Assembly (NCBI RefSeq): GCF_020740535.1
Contig: NZ_CP082362.1
Coordinates: forward strand, 4,524,501-4,588,500
From: Streptomyces profundus
GTDB taxonomy: Bacteria; Actinomycetota; Actinomycetes; Streptomycetales; Streptomycetaceae
Direction: 5' to 3'
DNA: 64,000 nucleotides
Part shown: positions 40,262 through 49,462 of the stretch, one piece after another
How positions within the stretch are numbered: the stretch's first letter is position 1
Layout: the number at the start of each line of letters is the position of its first letter
Program-made: the position numbers and the translations under genes
Notes under the pieces: generated by a model
Seen by the model: only the letters and a program-made list of their open reading frames with translations
The model's database searches: none
What the model was told of the DNA's origin: nothing

Positions 40262-40437
40262 GGCCGGGAAGGTACCGGGTGTAGCGGGTCGCCTACCGCC
40301 CGTTCGAGCGGAGATCAGTCGCCGGCCCGGCGATTTGCCATCAACTGCCATCCAAAGGAGGGGATCCGAGCCGTAGCCGTTGACAGTGGTCCGCCGTTGA
40401 ACAATCGCACTCGACAGCACCCCTGGAGGAGGACCCC

Positions 40438-40797
40438 ATGGCGGACACCGGCGAAGCGGCGGCCTGCGACCTGGTCACCGTCCCCGCGCGGGAAGGGCTG
40501 GAAGCCGTCGACCTGCTACGTCTCCGGCATGGAGTAGGGCCGGTGTTGCACGACAGGGAGGGTGGCACGCTCGGCTTCCTGGTGCCGCCCGGCACGGCGG
40601 CGCGGTGGAACCTGCCGGGCAGCGCCTGTACCAGGACACGGGGGACGGACCCGGCCGGGGCCCGTCCGCCGGTCACCGGCAGCGGTTGGCTGGTGCCGCC
40701 GGAGGGCGCCGTCGCTCGCGCCACCGAGCCCGAGCGGCTGCGTGCCGCCATCTACGAGGCCGTGAACATGCTCGCCGTGGTGGACCGCTGCCGTTAG
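40438..40797 (+). CDS. conserved hypothetical protein
   Basis: A 119-residue protein (ACDLVTVPAREGLEAVDLLR, then VLHDREGGTLGFLVPPGTAA and a C-terminal helix LRAAIYEAVNMLAVV). The central GFLVPPG and GWLVPPEG segments look like a beta sandwich or binding loop repeated twice. I recognise it as a streptomycete family that is usually divergent from an HTH/TPR-type regulator gene, as here, suggesting a regulator-partner pair. GGAGGAGGACCCC precedes ATG 40438. No catalytic motif is visible. Confidence 0.7.
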   Translation: MADTGEAAACDLVTVPAREGLEAVDLLRLRHGVGPVLHDREGGTLGFLVPPGTAARWNLPGSACTRTRGTDPAGARPPVTGSGWLVPPEGAVARATEPERLRAAIYEAVNMLAVVDRCR

Positions 40798-40874
40798 GCC
40801 GGCCGCCGCCGACGGCCGGCCCGGGCCCGAGGGGCGCCGTGCCGGGGAAACGTTCCTCGGGCGACACTGAGGGC

Positions 40875-41738
40875 GTGGCAGGAAGAAGAGCGCGGCGCTC
40901 GGCCGACCGGCGGGAGACGACCGAAGAGGTGGGCGGCGGCGTCGCCAGGCTGGTGCCCGACCAGGACCGGGCCGGCTCCTGGGAGTTGTTGCTGGACGGC
41001 GCCCCGCAGTCCCATGTGGATCTCGTCGACCCCACGCGGCTGGTCTTCGAGTACCAACGACGGCTCGGCCATGTGATCGACCTGCTCGCCCCGGCTGGAC
41101 GGCCCGTCAACGTGCTGCATCTGGGCGGCGGCGCGTTGACCCTGGCCCGCTATGTCGCGGTGACCAGACCGCGTTCCACCCAGCAGGTGGCGGAGCCCGA
41201 CACCAGGTTGACGGCGCTGATCCGGCGCGAACTGCCGCTGCCGGACGGCGGCCGGGTGCGGGTGCGCGCACAGGACGCGCGGGCGGTCCTCGCCAAGGTC
41301 GGCGAGGACTGGGCCGATCTGGTCATCACGGATGTCTTCGCGGACGCGCGCACCCCGGCCCACTGCACCAGCGTCGAGTTCCTCGACGAGGTGCGGCAGG
41401 TCCTGGTACCCGGCGGTTGGTACGCCGTCAACTGCACGGACGGCCCACCGCTCGCTCATCTGCGGGGACAGGCCGCCACCCTGATGGCGAGGTTCGCCGA
41501 GGTGTGCCTGCTGATCGAGCCCGCGGTGCTGCGCGGGCGCCGGTTCGGCAACGGCGTGCTCTGCGCGGCGGATCACCCGCTGCCCACCCGTGATCTGGGG
41601 CACCGGGCGGCCGGCGACCCCTTCCCCGCACGGCTGTTGACCGGGCGCGACCTGACGGACTTCAGGGCCGGCGCGGTCCCGGTGACCGATGCCACGGCGC
41701 GTCCCTCGCCGCCCCCGCCCGCGGGCGCCTTCGGCTGA
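40875..41738 (+). CDS. spermidine-synthase-like methyltransferase-fold protein
   Basis: A 287-residue protein of the spermidine synthase/SAM-dependent methyltransferase superfamily. Motifs are VNVLHLGGGALTLARYVAVT (glycine-rich nucleotide loop), an acidic residue in QVAEPDTRLTALI, RVRVRAQDARAVLAKVGEDW, and DLVITDVFADARTPAHCTSV in place of the aminopropyltransferase D-x-Y region. It is therefore probably not a true polyamine synthase. GTG 40875 is chosen because the 90 preceding codons overlap the upstream gene in another frame and are a shadow. The C-terminus is Pro-rich. Function unknown. Confidence 0.82.
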   Translation: MAGRRARRSADRRETTEEVGGGVARLVPDQDRAGSWELLLDGAPQSHVDLVDPTRLVFEYQRRLGHVIDLLAPAGRPVNVLHLGGGALTLARYVAVTRPRSTQQVAEPDTRLTALIRRELPLPDGGRVRVRAQDARAVLAKVGEDWADLVITDVFADARTPAHCTSVEFLDEVRQVLVPGGWYAVNCTDGPPLAHLRGQAATLMARFAEVCLLIEPAVLRGRRFGNGVLCAADHPLPTRDLGHRAAGDPFPARLLTGRDLTDFRAGAVPVTDATARPSPPPPAGAFG

Positions 41739-42093
41739 CCGGACGCGGATTGTCAGTGGCTCGTGACAGAGTGTGAAACCCGCCGGAGAGTATCGGGGCG
41801 GGGCATGTCGCGAGGAGGGGATGGCCGTGGCCATGGCATCACGAGGACGGTTCGGGCTCTGGAGGCCCCGCCCGGGGTGGAGCCCGTCGCGGGTGGCGGC
41901 GCCGCCCGCGAGGGGAGAGTCCCCGAGGGCCTGGCGTCCCGGGTTCTTCCCTGGACGCGGCTGCCCCCGGCCCGGTCGCGTGGCGCGCGACGACGGGCCG
42001 GGGGCGAGTCTCCCCTGTCCTCCTCTCCGCGCACGGCTTTGGAGAGGCTTCCGGGTAGGACGCGGGAAGTTCTTGCGGCCCGGAGGGCTTCGC
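41739..42093. other. 355-bp intergenic region after bglC
   Basis: No supported gene. Frames on both strands are Arg/Pro/Gly-rich shadows without ribosome-binding site or domain. It contains the bglC terminator listed separately. Confidence 0.5.
41963..42005 (-). terminator. bglC terminator
   Basis: GCCCCCGGCCCG (41963-41974) pairs exactly with CGGGCCGGGGGC (41994-42005); the intervening 19 nt can form a small TCGCG/CGCGA inner stem. It is 88 bp beyond the bglC stop. Confidence 0.8.
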
Positions 42094-43512
42094 TCAGCCC
42101 TCGACCGGCAGTTGCCCGGAGCCGATGACTTGCGCGTACCAACGGGCGCTGGCCTTGGGGGTCCTGCGCAGCGTCTCGAAGTCCACGTGCACGATCCCGA
42201 AGCGCTTGCTGTAGCCGTAGGCCCACTCGAAGTTGTCCAACAGGGACCACAGGAAGTAGCCGCGCACGTCCACGCCCTGCTCGATCGCCTGGTGCACCGC
42301 GTCCAGATGGCCGTGCAGGTAGCCGATCCGCTCCGCGTCGTGCACCGCGCCGCCGGCGTCCAGCTTGTCCTCGAAGGCCGCGCCGTTCTCCGTGATGTAC
42401 AGCGGGATGTTCGATGCCTCCTCCTGGAAGCGACGCAGCAGCTGCACCAGCCCGGTCGGGTCCACCACCCAGCCCATGTCGGTGCGGTCACCCGCCGCCA
42501 GATGGAAGTTCACCGTCTCCGAGCCCACCCACGGCGAGTGCTCCGAGGCGCCATGGCCGTCGTTGCGCGGAGCGGTGTCCCCCTCGACCGGCGCGGACAC
42601 CACGGTCGGCGTGTAGTAGTTGAGGCCGAGGAAGTCCAACGGCTGGTGGATGGTGGCCTCGTCCCCCTCCTTCACGAACGACCAGTCGCTGACCTGCCGG
42701 GTGTCCCGCTTCAGATCCTCCGGGTAGCTCCCGTGCAACACGGGGTCGGTGAAGATCCGGGTGTGCAGCGCGTCGATGCGCCGCGCCGCGTCGACGTCCC
42801 CCGGCGCGTCCGTACGCGCCCTGACCACGCCGGGGTTGACGGTGATGCCCACCTGCGCGTCGCTCGGCAGCACGTCCCGCAGCGCCTGGGTGCCCAGCCC
42901 GTGCGCCAGGTTGAGGTGGTGCGCCGCCTTCAGCACGCTCTCCGGCTCGGTGCGGCCAGGGGCGTGGACGCCGGAGCCGTAGCCGAGGAACGCGCTGCAG
43001 AACGGCTCGTTCAGCGTGGTCCACAGGCGCACCCGGTCGCCCAACGCCTCGGCGACCAGCCGCGCGTACTCGGCGAACCGCTCGGCCGTGTCCCGCTCCG
43101 GCCAGCCACCGGCGTCCTCCAGCTCCTGGGGGAGGTCCCAGTGGTAGAGAGTGATCGCCGGGGTGATGTTCCGCTCCAGCAGCCCGTCGGCCAGCGAGCG
43201 GTAGAAGTCCAGGCCGCGCTGCACGGCGGGGCCGCGCCCGGTGGGCTGGACGCGGGACCAGGACACCGAGAAGCGGTATGCGCCCAGACCGAGTTCGGTC
43301 ATCAGATCCAGGTCCTCGGACCACCGGTGGTAGTGATCGCAGGCGACATCGCCGGTGTCGCCCTCGAAGACCTTGCCGGGGGTGCGGCAGAAGGTGTCCC
43401 AGATGGACGGTGTTCGGCCGTCCTCACGAGCCGCGCCCTCGATCTGGTAGGACGCGGTCGCCGATCCCCACAGAAAGTCGGACGGGAAAACCCGTGGTTG
43501 CTTTTCAGACAT
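42094..43512 (-). CDS. bglC: GH1 beta-glucosidase BglC-type
   Basis: A 472-residue family 1 glycosidase, intracellular (no signal peptide). It would hydrolyse cellobiose and short cello-oligosaccharides to glucose. The acid/base Glu169 lies in TLNEP, and the nucleophile Glu375 lies in ITENG. The substrate-binding start is [15 protein letters not shown], and [16 protein letters not shown] is near the C-terminus. It closes the cebEFG-bglC cluster: the permease gene cebG ends 58 bp upstream. A CebR box overlaps the start codon region, so bglC has its own CebR-controlled expression. This matches the well-known Streptomyces arrangement. Confidence 0.96.
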   Translation of the reverse strand: MSEKQPRVFPSDFLWGSATASYQIEGAAREDGRTPSIWDTFCRTPGKVFEGDTGDVACDHYHRWSEDLDLMTELGLGAYRFSVSWSRVQPTGRGPAVQRGLDFYRSLADGLLERNITPAITLYHWDLPQELEDAGGWPERDTAERFAEYARLVAEALGDRVRLWTTLNEPFCSAFLGYGSGVHAPGRTEPESVLKAAHHLNLAHGLGTQALRDVLPSDAQVGITVNPGVVRARTDAPGDVDAARRIDALHTRIFTDPVLHGSYPEDLKRDTRQVSDWSFVKEGDEATIHQPLDFLGLNYYTPTVVSAPVEGDTAPRNDGHGASEHSPWVGSETVNFHLAAGDRTDMGWVVDPTGLVQLLRRFQEEASNIPLYITENGAAFEDKLDAGGAVHDAERIGYLHGHLDAVHQAIEQGVDVRGYFLWSLLDNFEWAYGYSKRFGIVHVDFETLRRTPKASARWYAQVIGSGQLPVEG

Positions 43513-43525
43513 GGAAGCGCTCCCA
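43512..43525. promoter_or_regulatory. CebR operator at the bglC start (one mismatch)
   Basis: TGGAAGCGCTCCCA, one base different from the CebR consensus TGGGAGCGCTCCCA, touching the ATG of bglC. Binding here would block bglC separately from cebEFG. Confidence 0.85.
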
Positions 43526-43569
43526 TTCTTGCTCGTAGTGAGGGTATCGAACCGTGGCTGGCGAAGCGC

Positions 43570-44493
43570 TCAGCCCTTGAGTGCGCCGTTCATGATGCCG
43601 CCGACGATCTGCCTGCCGAACAGCACGAATGCGATCAGCAGAGGCAGCGTGCCCAGCAGTGCGCCGGCCATGATCACGCCACGGTCCGGCACGTACCCCT
43701 GGCCGAGCCCGGTCAACGCGACCTGCACCGTCGGGTTCTGCTGGGTCAGCGCGATAATTGGCCAGAAGAACTCGTTCCAGGCCAGCACGAAGGTCAGCAT
43801 GCCCAATACGGCCATGGCGGGTCGGGCGGCGGGGAAGACCACGTGCCACACCACGCGGAGGCTGTTCGCCCCGTCCATCCGAGCTGCCTCGATCAGCTCC
43901 GAAGGCAGCGCCTGCACCAGATACTGGCGCATGAAGAACACGCCGAACGCGCTGACCATCGTCGGCAGGATGACCGCCTGGAGCTGGTCGGTCCACTCCA
44001 ACTCGGCGATGGCCATGAACAGCGGAACCACCGTGAGCTGCGGTGGCACCATCATCGTCCCGATGACCAGCAGGAGCAACAGGTTCTTCGCCCGGAACCG
44101 GAGCTTGGCGAAGGCGAATCCGGCGAGCGTCGCGAACAGCACGGTGGAGACCGTGATGGTGCCGGCCACGAAGATCGTGTTGAACATGGCCTTGCCCAGG
44201 TTGGCGTCGTTCCAGGCCATGTCCAGGTTGTCGAAGAGCCGGTCGCCGAACCAGAACGGCGGCGTGGGCTCGGACAGCCGGGCGTTGGTGTGCGAGGCGG
44301 CGATCGCGGACCACACCAGGGGGAAGAGCGAGCCGACGGAGAAGACGATCAGGATGAGATACGTCAGCCAGCCGGCGCGCAGATGCCCGCCCGCCTGGTT
44401 GGCCTTCCCGCGCGGCTTCCGCGCGCCCCGCCGAGGAGCGGGTTCCGGCTCGGCGGCTGTGTCCGTCGCGACGACGTCGGTGGTGCTGGCCAT
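43570..44493 (-). CDS. cebG: cellobiose ABC transporter permease CebG
   Basis: A 307-residue MalG-type inner membrane permease with six predicted helices. The first is LTYLILIVFSVGSLFPLVWS; later ones are LLLLLVIGTMMVPPQLTVVP and MAVLGMLTFVLAWNEFFWP. The EAA cytoplasmic loop reads LPSELIEAARMDGANSLRVV and contacts the shared ATPase. It pairs with CebF to import cellobiose or cellotriose. The ATG overlaps the cebF stop (ATGA). No ATPase gene is present in the cluster; in Streptomyces the general ATPase MsiK encoded elsewhere serves this transporter. Confidence 0.95.
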   Translation of the reverse strand: MASTTDVVATDTAAEPEPAPRRGARKPRGKANQAGGHLRAGWLTYLILIVFSVGSLFPLVWSAIAASHTNARLSEPTPPFWFGDRLFDNLDMAWNDANLGKAMFNTIFVAGTITVSTVLFATLAGFAFAKLRFRAKNLLLLLVIGTMMVPPQLTVVPLFMAIAELEWTDQLQAVILPTMVSAFGVFFMRQYLVQALPSELIEAARMDGANSLRVVWHVVFPAARPAMAVLGMLTFVLAWNEFFWPIIALTQQNPTVQVALTGLGQGYVPDRGVIMAGALLGTLPLLIAFVLFGRQIVGGIMNGALKG

Positions 44494-45518
44494 CACGCCT
44501 CCTGACCATTGCTCTTGCCCACCAGGCGGGTGAGCAGCCAGTAGAGAAGCCCGATGATGATCAGCAACAGGAACATCGCCCAGGCGATGGCCGCCGCACG
44601 GCCGAGGTGCAGGTTGACCCAGCCGGTCTCGTACAGATAGAGCCCCAGCGTCTGGTACTGGCTCTGCGAGCCGCCGTTCGGGCTGCCTGCCAACAGCAGT
44701 GGTTCGCCGAAGAGTTGGGTCGCCCCGATGGTGGAGACCACCACGGTGAAGATGATGGTGGGGCGGAGCGAGGGGATGGTCACATAGCGGAACTGCTGCC
44801 AGCGGGAGGCCCCGTCCAGCGATGCCGACTCGTAGAGGTCGTTCGGCACCGCCTGCATGGCGGCCAGATAGATCAGGGTGTTGTAGCCCGTCCACCGCCA
44901 GATCACGATGGTGGAGATCGCGAACTGCGAGGTCCAGGTGCCGGCCTCCCAGTTCACCGGGTCGATGCCCACCAGCCCCAGGGCCCAGTTGATCATCCCG
45001 TAGTCGCGCCCGTAGAGCATGGCGAAGACCAGGGTGGCCGCCGCGATCGAGGTGGCGTACGGGGTGAGCAGCGCGACGCGGAACGCCATGCTGCCGCGGA
45101 GCTTGTAGTTGAGCACATGCGCCAGGCCCAGGGCCATCAGCAGCTGCGGCACGGTCGAGATGATGCCGATGGTGAAGGTGTTGCGCAGCGCGTTCCAGAA
45201 GAACTCGTCGTTCCAGAGGCGCGTGAAGTTGTCGAGCCCGAGCCAGGTCATGTCGTTCGGATCGACCAACGACGACTGGTGCATCGCCGCCCACCCCGTG
45301 TAGATGAGGGGGAAGAGCCCGAAGGCGGCGAAGAAGAGGAAGAAGGGGGAGATAAAGGCGTACGGACTGTACTTGAGGTCCCAGCGGTACCAACGGGACC
45401 GTCGTTCCAGCTTCTTGACCTCCCGGTCGGTGGGCTCGTCTGTCTTTTCGGACGTGTGGCGCGGGGCCGCGCCCCCCGAGGAGTCGGGGGGCGCGGCCTT
45501 GGCGTGGTCAGTCGTCAT
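44493..45518 (-). CDS. cebF: cellobiose ABC transporter permease CebF
   Basis: A 341-residue MalF-type permease. A charged cytoplasmic N-terminus (about 50 residues) precedes six predicted helices, starting at YAFISPFFLFFAAFGLFPLI and ending with IAWAMFLLLIIIGLLYWLL. The EAA loop reads VPNDLYESASLDGASRWQQF. It forms the channel heterodimer with CebG. It follows cebE by 13 bp and overlaps cebG by four bases, so cebE-cebF-cebG are one operon under the CebR box at 46974. Confidence 0.95.
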   Translation of the reverse strand: MTTDHAKAAPPDSSGGAAPRHTSEKTDEPTDREVKKLERRSRWYRWDLKYSPYAFISPFFLFFAAFGLFPLIYTGWAAMHQSSLVDPNDMTWLGLDNFTRLWNDEFFWNALRNTFTIGIISTVPQLLMALGLAHVLNYKLRGSMAFRVALLTPYATSIAAATLVFAMLYGRDYGMINWALGLVGIDPVNWEAGTWTSQFAISTIVIWRWTGYNTLIYLAAMQAVPNDLYESASLDGASRWQQFRYVTIPSLRPTIIFTVVVSTIGATQLFGEPLLLAGSPNGGSQSQYQTLGLYLYETGWVNLHLGRAAAIAWAMFLLLIIIGLLYWLLTRLVGKSNGQEA

Positions 45519-45531
45519 CTACCTGTCCTGG

Positions 45532-46866
45532 TCATTCCGCGAGTGCGTTGTCCAGCTGGCTCACGACGCTGCTCCAGGCATCGTCGGGAGAGAGGCCCTG
45601 CTGTTCGAGCGCGACCAGGCCGTTGGTGATGTTCTCCTGGATCACCTGGTCCGACGGGCCGATGATCGTGGTCGGGATCTCCGCCGCGGCCTGGGTGAAG
45701 ATCTCGCCGATCGGCGCGTCCTGGAAGTACTCGTGCGTGGCCTCAAGCACCGCGGGCAGCTCGTGCGCCTCGGAGGAGCTGGGGAAGCTGCCGCGCTCAC
45801 TGAAGAGCTTGGCCTGCTGCTCGGGAGCGGTCAGCCAGGCGGCGAGCTTGACGGCCTCCTCCTTGTTGCTGCCGGCCTCGGGCACTCCGATGAAGGAGCC
45901 ACCCCAGTTGGACGGGTTCGGCGACTGGGCGACATCCCAGTTGCCCAGGCCGTTCTCGCCGGCGTGCTCCTGGATGTAGCCGAGCATCCAGGCCGGGCAG
46001 GAGGCGACGGTGGCGAAGGCGCCGTTGGCGAAGGCGCTGTTCCACTCGTCCTGGAACTGCTGCTGCTTGTCGGTCAGACCCGCCTCGGCGGCCTGCACGG
46101 ACAGGTCCCAGGCGGTCTGGACGGCCTCGGTCTCCTGGTAGTTGATCTCGCCGTCGGCGCTGTAGTACCGCTCCTCGTAGGCGGAGACCACCGCGTTGAA
46201 CATGCCGCCGGCGGAGTCCAGATAGGCCACGTCCGCCGGCCCGTTGGCGGCGAACTCCTCGCCGACCGCGAGGTAGGCCTCCCAGTCGGTGAAGAGGGCG
46301 CTGACCTCCGCGCGGTCGGTCGGCAGCCCCGCCTCCTCGAAGTAGTCCGTGCGGTAGCAGATGCCGGTGGGGCCGATGTCCGTGCCGAGGCCGATCACAC
46401 GACCGTCCTCGGAGGTCGCCTGATCCAGCTTCCAGGGCAGGAAGTGGCCGGTGTCCACGCCCTCGTACTCGTTGAAGTCCACCCAGCGGCCGTTGAGGTC
46501 GCCGGTCATCTCGGCGATGTTGCCGACCTCGATGGCCTGGATGTCCAGCAGGCCGCTGTTCTGCGCGAGACGGGTGCGCAGCTGGGTGATGTAGTCGCCG
46601 TTCTCGGCGATCGAGTCCTGCTCGATGGTGACGTGCTCGTTCAGAGCCTCGTACTCCTCGTAGAGGCCGGCTTCCTCGAAGCCGAACTGCCCGAAGACGC
46701 CGACGCGCAGGGTCACCTGACTGTCGCCGTCGCCATCGCCGCCATCGTCGTCGTCACTGCCGCAGCCGGCGAGCAGGCCGGTGGCGAGGGTGGCGGCGAT
46801 GCCGACCGCGAACATTCGGGTGGATCTACGGCTTGGCCGGTAAGAGATGCGTGCTCTATCGCGCAT
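45532..46866 (-). CDS. cebE: cellobiose/cellotriose-binding lipoprotein CebE
   Basis: A 444-residue solute-binding lipoprotein. The signal peptide ends in the lipobox LLAGCGSD (Cys about residue 35), followed by an acidic DDDDGGDGDGD linker and the two-lobed sugar-binding fold (TLRVGVFGQFGFEEAGLYEE, GRVIGLGTDIGPTGICYRTD). It is anchored outside and delivers cellobiose to CebFG. ATG 46866 (MRDRARISYRPSRR) has GGAGG upstream; longer frames to 47229 cross into the cebR promoter and are rejected. It is the first gene of the operon. Confidence 0.95.
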   Translation of the reverse strand: MRDRARISYRPSRRSTRMFAVGIAATLATGLLAGCGSDDDDGGDGDGDSQVTLRVGVFGQFGFEEAGLYEEYEALNEHVTIEQDSIAENGDYITQLRTRLAQNSGLLDIQAIEVGNIAEMTGDLNGRWVDFNEYEGVDTGHFLPWKLDQATSEDGRVIGLGTDIGPTGICYRTDYFEEAGLPTDRAEVSALFTDWEAYLAVGEEFAANGPADVAYLDSAGGMFNAVVSAYEERYYSADGEINYQETEAVQTAWDLSVQAAEAGLTDKQQQFQDEWNSAFANGAFATVASCPAWMLGYIQEHAGENGLGNWDVAQSPNPSNWGGSFIGVPEAGSNKEEAVKLAAWLTAPEQQAKLFSERGSFPSSSEAHELPAVLEATHEYFQDAPIGEIFTQAAAEIPTTIIGPSDQVIQENITNGLVALEQQGLSPDDAWSSVVSQLDNALAE

Positions 46867-46973
46867 GACGGGTCGTCCTCCTGGCGCACAGATGACGTTG
46901 CCTTCCCGGCCGTGGTGTGGCTGTGGGGGATGGGCCCGGGCTTGGAACGTGCGGGTTGTAGGGTTCGAGCGCG

Positions 46974-46987
46974 TGGGAGCGCTCCCA
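46974..46987. promoter_or_regulatory. CebR operator (perfect TGGGAGCGCTCCCA)
   Basis: A perfect 14-bp palindrome between cebE and the divergent cebR, 107 bp before the cebE start and 111 bp before the cebR start. It is the consensus operator of the cellobiose repressor and can control both directions. Confidence 0.93.
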
Positions 46988-47098
46988 GACGTGATGGGTT
47001 GAAGGCTTCCTGAGCCCTCGGCGAGTGTCAAGTCGTAGAACAAGTCGTCTCGGTATCCGTGATGTAGTTGGACTCTGGGGCGCAAACGGGAGGAACCG

Positions 47099-48136
47099 AT
47101 GGCAGTGACAAGGCGCGGCGCTGGACGTGACGGAAGACCGACCCTGGAGCAGGTCGCGGCCCGCGCGGGCGTGGGGCGAGGGACGGTGTCCCGCGTGATC
47201 AACGGGTCTCCCCGGGTCAGCGAGCGCACCCGCGCGGCTGTTCAGCAGGCCATCGCCGATCTGGGCTATGTCCCGCACCGGGCCGCCAGGGCCCTGGCGG
47301 CGAACCGTTCGGACGCCATCGCGCTGGTGGTGCCCGAGGCCGAGACCAGGCTGTTCTCCGAGCCGTACTTCTCGGGCATCATCCGGGGGGTGAGCGCGGA
47401 GTTGGCGGACACCGACATCCAGTTGCTGCTCACGCTGATCCGGACCCCCAAGGAACGAGCCAGATTCGCCCAGTACGCGGCCAGTCACCGGGTGGACGGC
47501 GTGCTGCTGGTATCGGTCCACGGTGACGATCCCATGCCCGATCAGTTGGCTGAAATGGGCATCCCCGTGGTGATGAACGGACGGCGTTCCTCGGACGAGA
47601 TGGTCCCGCACGTCGACTGCGACAACGTCGGCGGCGCGCAGTTGGCCGTGGAGCATCTGCTCGGGCGTGGGCGTTCCACGGTGGCCACCATCACGGGGCC
47701 GGCCGACATGTATGTGGCCCGCTGCCGGCTGGAGGGCTATCGCGAGGCGCTGCGCGCGGCCGGGCGGGAGCCCGAGGAGGAGCTGACCGCCAAGGGCGAC
47801 TTCTCCGAGGAGAGCGGCCACGCCGCGATGCACCAGCTGCTCAGGCGCCGCCCGCAGCTGGACGCCGTCTTCTGCGCTTCGGACCTGATGGCCATCGGCG
47901 CCCGGCGCGCCCTGCGTGAGCTGGGGCGTTCGGTGCCGGGCGACGTGGCCCTCGTCGGGTTCGACGATTCGGCGCTGGCGCGGCACATGGATCCGGCGCT
48001 GACCAGTGTGCGGCAGCCGATGGAGGGGATGGGGCGGGCCATGACGCGCGCCCTGTTGGCGGAGATCTCCGACGCGGGGCCCGAGCGGCCGAGGCTGGTG
48101 CTCCCGACCGAGCTGGTGCGCCGCTCCTCCTCCTGA
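47099..48136 (+). CDS. cebR: cellobiose utilisation repressor CebR (LacI family)
   Basis: A 345-residue LacI-family repressor. The HTH is near the N-terminus: TLEQVAARAGVGRGTVSRVI, then the hinge helix VPHRAARALAANRS. The inducer-binding core has IALVVPEAETRLFSEPYFSG and GDVALVGFDDSALARHMDPA. In Streptomyces CebR represses cebEFG, bglC and cellulase genes and is released by cellobiose or cellotriose; all targets are in this window with matching operators. ATG 47099 follows GGGAGGA at a good distance. It is divergent from cebE. Confidence 0.95.
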   Translation: MAVTRRGAGRDGRPTLEQVAARAGVGRGTVSRVINGSPRVSERTRAAVQQAIADLGYVPHRAARALAANRSDAIALVVPEAETRLFSEPYFSGIIRGVSAELADTDIQLLLTLIRTPKERARFAQYAASHRVDGVLLVSVHGDDPMPDQLAEMGIPVVMNGRRSSDEMVPHVDCDNVGGAQLAVEHLLGRGRSTVATITGPADMYVARCRLEGYREALRAAGREPEEELTAKGDFSEESGHAAMHQLLRRRPQLDAVFCASDLMAIGARRALRELGRSVPGDVALVGFDDSALARHMDPALTSVRQPMEGMGRAMTRALLAEISDAGPERPRLVLPTELVRRSSS

Positions 48137-48379
48137 ACCTCCCGCGCGCCGAACGGGGTCGACCGCCGTGCCCCCTTCGGTCGGTCCCCGCCGGCCGGTG
48201 CGACGACGGGGGATCCGGCTGACACTCCCGGATCCCCCGCTGTCGCCTTTCGATCGCCGCCCGCTCGTAGAACCGCTCCCACAGGGTGCGTTCTCAGCCA
48301 AACCACCGGTGGCCGACCGTTGTCAGAAGGTTGTGCAAGGAAGCGTCCACTGTCGGTGCGGCGGTCTATGGTCCCTTGC
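48137..48379. other. intergenic region between cebR and the beta-propeller pair
   Basis: It holds a GC-rich hairpin candidate after cebR (GGGGGATCCGG / CCGGATCCCCC near 48210-48240), a plausible cebR terminator. A diverged CebR-like half-site at 48268-48281 differs from consensus at three positions. No gene is seen. Confidence 0.5.
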
Positions 48380-49426
48380 ATGGCTGTTCGACAACTGTGC
48401 GCGCCAGGCGACCTGGATCTCCGCCGGCCGTTGCCCGGACGGCCGGCCGCCGCGCAGCGCGTCACCGCGGTCGCGGCCACGGCCGGGCTGTCCCGGATCG
48501 CCGTGGCCACCGCCGCGCCCTGGTTCCCCGGCCTCGCCGAGCTCCTGGTCCTGCGGCCGGACGAGGCTGGCCCGCCCCGGCGGGTGCCGTTGGCCCGCCG
48601 TCCCCAGGGGGCGGTGGTCAGGGATCTGCTGTTCAGCTCGGGTGCCGCCGCGCTGACGGTCTCCCTGGGCGGCACGGAGGAGCAACAGATCGGCCAGATC
48701 GCGCACTTCGCGCTGGAGCCGGAGCTCTCCGAGCGCTGGCGACGTTCGCTCAGCCGGCCGGTCTACGCCGGGTTCGGCGAGTGCGACGGGCTGCGGCTCG
48801 CCGTCAGCGCGGATGGGCGGACGGTCGCCGGCTGTGATCAGAGCAGCCGGAGCGTGCTGGCCTGGTCGGCCGCCGACGGTGGCCGGTTGGTCGACGGCGC
48901 CGCCGAACCGCCCAGGGTCGGCGGCAGCGAGGCCGTCGCGGTCGACGCCGACGGCTCCAGGGTCGCGTTCCGGCTCTGCCGCCCCTACGAGCGCGCGCCC
49001 GACGGGGGGATAGCCGTGCTCACCCCGGCCAGTGGGGAGTTGGCCGTGGTGCCCACCGGGCTCGACTGGTGCGCCGGCCTGGCCTTCGCGCCCGACGGCG
49101 GAACGGTGGTGGTGCTCGGTGTGGTCGCCGGGGCCGCCGAGGCGGTCTTTGTCGCGGCCGACGGGACGGGGGTCGGCGCGCGCCGCCGGTTGGCGCCATT
49201 GCCGGGGGAGGCGAGTCAGCAGACGCTCCGCCCGGTCTGGGGGGCGGCCGGTCCCAGAGCCGCGGTCCGCGCGGGCCGCACGGTCACGGTCTGGCAGCTG
49301 GACACCGGCGAACCTCTCTGCTCGGTGCCCGATCTGGGCCGTTCCACGGCCTGGTCGCTCACCCCCGACGGCCGCGCGCTGGTCGTGGCCTCCCCGACCG
49401 AGGTCCGTGGCCACGACCTCGGTTGA
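48380..49426 (+). CDS. WD40-like beta-propeller protein, short
   Basis: A 348-residue cytoplasmic protein composed of repeated beta-strand units with short Gly/Asp turns: LRLAVSADGRTVAGCDQSSR, GLAFAPDGGTVVVLGVVAGA, AWSLTPDGRALVVASPTEVR. Such units indicate a six- or seven-bladed propeller. There is no signal peptide, kinase or caspase domain. ATG 48380 is chosen; ATG 48368 and 48320 are in frame, but none has a good ribosome-binding site. It precedes a larger propeller gene by 36 bp, so the two are an operon placed between cebR and the cellulases. Function is unknown. Confidence 0.75.
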   Translation: MAVRQLCAPGDLDLRRPLPGRPAAAQRVTAVAATAGLSRIAVATAAPWFPGLAELLVLRPDEAGPPRRVPLARRPQGAVVRDLLFSSGAAALTVSLGGTEEQQIGQIAHFALEPELSERWRRSLSRPVYAGFGECDGLRLAVSADGRTVAGCDQSSRSVLAWSAADGGRLVDGAAEPPRVGGSEAVAVDADGSRVAFRLCRPYERAPDGGIAVLTPASGELAVVPTGLDWCAGLAFAPDGGTVVVLGVVAGAAEAVFVAADGTGVGARRRLAPLPGEASQQTLRPVWGAAGPRAAVRAGRTVTVWQLDTGEPLCSVPDLGRSTAWSLTPDGRALVVASPTEVRGHDLG

Positions 49427-49462
49427 CCGCCGATCACGCCCGCCGAACCTAGGACGGACGCC

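Noticed and set aside
41763..42128. A 121-codon plus-strand frame between the spermidine-synthase-like gene and bglC
   Set aside because: Arg/Gly/Pro-rich, overlaps the bglC end, covers the terminator hairpin and has no recognisable protein pattern.
48268..48281. A fifth CebR box before the propeller genes
   Set aside because: Three of 14 positions differ from consensus, including in the left half; too weak without binding data.
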